Shown here piece after piece: positions 40,601 through 42,655 of a DNA stretch of 42,655 nt. The notes under the pieces are model-generated. The model made no database searches, was not told where the DNA came from, and saw only the letters and a list, made by a program, of their open reading frames with translations. Position numbers and translations under genes: made by a program. Source of the DNA: Candidatus Thorarchaeota archaeon (GTDB lineage Archaea; Asgardarchaeota; Thorarchaeia; Thorarchaeales; Thorarchaeaceae); assembly GCA_029855935.1 (NCBI GenBank), contig JAGSHN010000026.1, forward strand, positions 1-42,655, in the 5' to 3' direction. Position 1 is the stretch's first letter; each line of letters begins with the position of its first letter.

Positions 40601-42655
40601 ACAATGGCTATCCCGATGAGATCTCGCCCATCAACGGTGGCATTCAGTGCCTCACTTATGATGTCACCGGGACACCCGGTGCCGCTGTGAGATATGCTGG
40701 CACCTACAGAGTGGTCTATTTCGGTTTCAACTTCGAGGCGATATCCTATGCCGCCGACCGCACTGATGCGATGGACCGGGTGCTGGACTTCTTGGGTCTC
40801 GATTTGGCCCCATCCCTGCAGGTCTCATCTCCCTCACGATTCTCTTGGGTGTACTCGCCTGTGACTGTGAGCTGGACTGCAACCGATGACGTGTCGGTCT
40901 CGTATGTCGAGGTCTACCTTGACGGCCAACTAACGGCACACGTCACCAACAGTTCAGTGCAGGTGACTGTCAGCGAGGGCAATCACACACTCCGTGTGGT
41001 GGCCGTTGACTCCATTGGCCAGATAACGGTGCGTCAAGTCATCATCTATGTTGACAACACCGACCCCACAATCACCTTTCTGTCACCAGCCGCGGGTGCT
41101 GTGGTGAAGAGCGGCACCACCGTCGATGTCGACGTATCGGACGAACATCTTGATACTGTCTACTACAGATGGGACTCGAGAGTCTGGCAGGTCTTCACGT
41201 CACCATATGACACCGTGGTGCCCTCTGGTGATGGCCCTCACACGCTGTACGTGAATGCAACGGACCTTGCAGGCAATCTTGCAGCATCCTCCCGGCAGTT
41301 TGTCTGTGACGACACGGCGCCCACCATCACTCTAGTCAGTCCAGCTGCAGGCAGTGTTCAGCAGAGCGGGGTCACCGTTGACCTCGACGTGTCAGACGCG
41401 CACCTCAGTACTGTGCGCTATCACTGGGACTCTGATGCTTGGGCGGACCTTCCAGCACCCTTCGACACCACAATCCCGAGCGGCGATGGCGACCATACAC
41501 TCTATGTCAACGCGACTGATGAGGCTGGCAACTATGCGCTAGTGTCCTATACCTTCACGACCGACGACACTCAGCCCACCGTCACTCTGATCTCACCCGC
41601 GAACAACACAGTTCAGTCTGGCGGCACCACAGTGGACCTCTCTGTCTCGGACCTGCATCTCAGTACCGTCTACTATCGCTGGGACTCGGGATCCTGGGCT
41701 GTGCTCCCCGCCCCATACGACACTCAGATTCCCGAAACCGAAGGGATGCACATTCTGTACGTCAATGCCACAGATGAGGCTGGCAACGTCCGGCGCGAGA
41801 CGTACGTCTGGACAGTACCGTCAACAGGCAGCGCTCCGTCGGTGTGGTTGGTCTCCCCTCCTGACGAGAGTGTGAACCAGAGCGGTACGACGATTGACCT
41901 GAACATCACAGATGCTGATGGCGATCTCGGCACCGTCTACTACTGGTGGGACATTGGGTCGCCCGCAGTGCTGCCGTCTCCATATGACACAAGTCTTCCA
42001 TCCGGCGATGGTCCCCACACGCTCTATGTAAACGCTACAGACAGCGCTGGCCACTACACGTACGTCAGCTTCTCGTTCATCACAGACGACACACCACCAT
42101 CAATCACGCTCGACTCTCCACCCGACGGGTCTGTGATACGGTCGGGCACGACCGTGTACTTCAACGTGACCGACTTGAACTCCATAGTGAGCATACTGTA
42201 CGCCTGGGACGCCGCCGGGAATCTATCGCTTCCTGGTCCTTACAACAAGACCACCTACAATGTGAGCACCTCGGGTCTGTCGGAGGGTCTACATACGCTC
42301 ACGCTCTACGCCACAGACGAGGCTGGCAACGAGGCCTCGGCACAGTATACATACACGGTGGATGACACACCGCCCTCAATCACGCTCGTTTCACCGCCTG
42401 ACGGTTCCGAGATTCAATCTGGGACGACAATCGACCTTGATGTGACTGATCCGCACACTGTGCAGCAGGTACTGTACAATTGGGATGGAGGCTCTAACGC
42501 TTCGCTCTCAAGTCCGTACGACGTGTCAACAACTGGTCTGTCTGAAGGGTCTCATACTCTGAACGTCTATGCAAGCGACGGGCCCGGGAACTGGGCATTT
42601 GCATCGTACTCCTTTGTAGTCGACGATACTCCCCCAAGTGTCGTACTGAACTCGC
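37603..42655 (+). CDS. Secreted subtilisin-family (S8) protease with Ig-like repeats, 3' end missing
   Basis: The frame is open from ATG 37603 to the contig end (1684 codons) and is incomplete. A signal peptide (hydrophobic stretch MFVIDITVFFLMQLTPMAAS) and a propeptide of about 150 residues come first. The S8 triad is intact: Asp222 in VLDTGID, His265 in NSHGSHCAGIAAG, Ser573 in GTSMSCPYVAGLAAL, with oxyanion Asn485 in SAGND. An insert of about 120 residues lies between the His motif and GVAPDTKLVSVKVF. A pre-peptidase C-terminal domain (about 645-760), an Ig-like domain, a domain starting QILLVDDDNGASYESYYKA and a series of Ig-like repeats follow. Probably cell-surface or extracellular. An in-frame stop at 37543 fixes the start region. 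Confidence 0.93.
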   Translation, partial: MPRSGFRPSMFVIDITVFFLMQLTPMAASQIVASNNDAYHPDTSLVLLPDRSVVPQPPGTLTLTPVSGPLLSPVRVMQPSNVVDFEKRKAEIFASVDQNGNKIHDELDSIVREREAAGAADEPVRVIVAVEDGELDRATGEFKSLGGVLYQRYEGAFYGFAGDIPYSAVTDVSSLWEVELVERDQPMMRMSDLSTLLTGVRNYVWDTLGYTGDPNSSIAVLDTGIDDTHPMLSPYGDLDFANAKIVGWHDATGDGSTSPEDMNSHGSHCAGIAAGKEYASETGDGRIQTTWGIKYPYSSLSGGASGYFVYYIDVKSPGLVEVKTLWSGTSGVMSNDVILRTPNGTYADHVVSSASQRDLSALANATDIGLWSVWIHVSFPSGLNQEFRATGVNTYPYDSPTDGHLRFSGVAPDTKLVSVKVFDNTGSGSSTDLVNGLDWVYNNAEKYHITVASMSLGFSDTVASVDSATAKLVSKGIVTCVSAGNDGQGANNINTPGHVDEVICVGATGDHNQVTSYSSQGPGHLNTQKPDLVAPGGVSSQGAILSVDSNDQEADGAFSEQQPNDMAIMQGTSMSCPYVAGLAALLVDAMGGYSSWTYDSTANPFTVKQILMMTSYEVWSHDRGGKDVVEGYGRVCADAALEAYLYEHVIGTAETGTIVTGDAGRKAWARHMSLTAGTIYTFDLDVPAMADFDLFLYDGAYDTYGEPVLLRRSINFAPGASEHITFTPSTSGTYYIVVKYVTGEGGTFTLSSRSGTSFPSVSFNNPAENDVLTGSLTVQVSASGTGLSSVELRFWNDTWIDITSGYNSGTGYYEYTMNVSCIETGNVTFVARATSPSGTSYASVNVYVSTSSPQILLVDDDNGASYESYYKAALEDLGLKENVAYDVWTVSSDGSPSASKLQSYVIVIWFTSDDYQTTLSDTDRANLQTFLNGGGKLFISGQDIGYDSSNSNWESWIQTYLHGDYANNDDTNGNAVNGVAGDAVFDGVSYSLGDGDGGGNNGYPDEISPINGGIQCLTYDVTGTPGAAVRYAGTYRVVYFGFNFEAISYAADRTDAMDRVLDFLGLDLAPSLQVSSPSRFSWVYSPVTVSWTATDDVSVSYVEVYLDGQLTAHVTNSSVQVTVSEGNHTLRVVAVDSIGQITVRQVIIYVDNTDPTITFLSPAAGAVVKSGTTVDVDVSDEHLDTVYYRWDSRVWQVFTSPYDTVVPSGDGPHTLYVNATDLAGNLAASSRQFVCDDTAPTITLVSPAAGSVQQSGVTVDLDVSDAHLSTVRYHWDSDAWADLPAPFDTTIPSGDGDHTLYVNATDEAGNYALVSYTFTTDDTQPTVTLISPANNTVQSGGTTVDLSVSDLHLSTVYYRWDSGSWAVLPAPYDTQIPETEGMHILYVNATDEAGNVRRETYVWTVPSTGSAPSVWLVSPPDESVNQSGTTIDLNITDADGDLGTVYYWWDIGSPAVLPSPYDTSLPSGDGPHTLYVNATDSAGHYTYVSFSFITDDTPPSITLDSPPDGSVIRSGTTVYFNVTDLNSIVSILYAWDAAGNLSLPGPYNKTTYNVSTSGLSEGLHTLTLYATDEAGNEASAQYTYTVDDTPPSITLVSPPDGSEIQSGTTIDLDVTDPHTVQQVLYNWDGGSNASLSSPYDVSTTGLSEGSHTLNVYASDGPGNWAFASYSFVVDDTPPSVVLNS
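41053..42655 (+). repeat. Tandem Ig-like repeats in the protease
   Basis: Six full repeats of about 255-276 bases start near 41053, 41308, 41563, 41824, 42085 and 42361, and a seventh begins at 42622. Each opens with DD(T)-x-P-x-I-T-L-x-SP and has a central Y-x-W-D motif and the phrase HTLYVNATDEAGN. The array is cut by the contig end, so the total number is unknown. Confidence 0.9.

Noticed and set aside
1-42655. CRISPR arrays, insertion sequences, prophage or plasmid functions
   Set aside because: No regularly spaced short repeats, transposase, integrase or replication-initiation genes were seen. The only repeats are the protein-coding Ig units.

Overview
The window reads as a chromosomal segment of an archaeon, most likely of the Asgard group. 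The ribosomal and translation genes are archaeal or eukaryotic in type (uS5, uL30, uL15, SecY, eL34, eL14, Cbf5, TiaS, the uS13-uS4-uS11 block, TFB). A Ras-like small GTPase sits among them, and a selenocysteine (Sec) decoding system of the archaeal/eukaryotic kind is present. By eye the DNA is moderately GC-rich and the genes are tightly packed. Many starts are GTG or TTG overlapping the upstream stop, and TATA boxes commonly lie about 25 bases before a likely transcription start. I cannot place it below Asgard from the sequence alone. The first 19 bases are not genomic: they equal the Nextera transposon end, so the contig was assembled from untrimmed reads.

Layout. 20-4266: end of the spc ribosomal operon (uL18 fragment, uS5, uL30, an inserted Hsp20, uL15, SecY). 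4312-8525: Ras-like GTPase (minus), then adkA, a DUF106/EMC3-like membrane protein, eL34, cytidylate kinase, eL14 and Cbf5. 8590-8948: RNase P RNA, followed by Tsr3, a Cys-rich zinc protein and TiaS. 11384-12938 (minus): uS13-uS4-uS11. 13454-13573: intron-containing tRNA-Ser(GGA). 13636-18007 (minus): asparaginase, RNase Z, a large two-part HTH regulator and a TrmB-like regulator. 18173-24165: phosphatase-superfamily-like protein, UppP, PhoU-like protein, tRNA-splicing endonuclease, several small proteins, an AIR-synthase-like protein and a ModE-like regulator. 24167-25711 (minus): NapH-like ferredoxin and a pilin-like protein.

25798-31154 is the most striking part. It holds SelB, SepSecS, an unknown gene, tRNA-Sec(UCA), PSTK and TFB. 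Seryl-tRNA-Sec would be phosphorylated by PSTK, converted by SepSecS and delivered by SelB, so nearly the whole Sec decoding route lies within about 4.3 kb. No canonical SelD and no selenoprotein gene are visible here.

31501-34165 holds an unknown protein facing an ICMT-like membrane methyltransferase across a palindromic TATA element, a Cys-motif protein and a zinc-ligand-less aspartoacylase-like protein. 34484-37405 is leucyl-tRNA synthetase. 37603 to the window end is one open frame: a secreted subtilisin-family protease with a long tail of Ig-like repeats, cut by the contig end.

Many genes serve RNA maturation and translation (RNase P RNA, RNase Z, EndA, Cbf5, Tsr3, TiaS, LeuRS, the Sec system). 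The intron tRNA and the splicing endonuclease are both present in the window.
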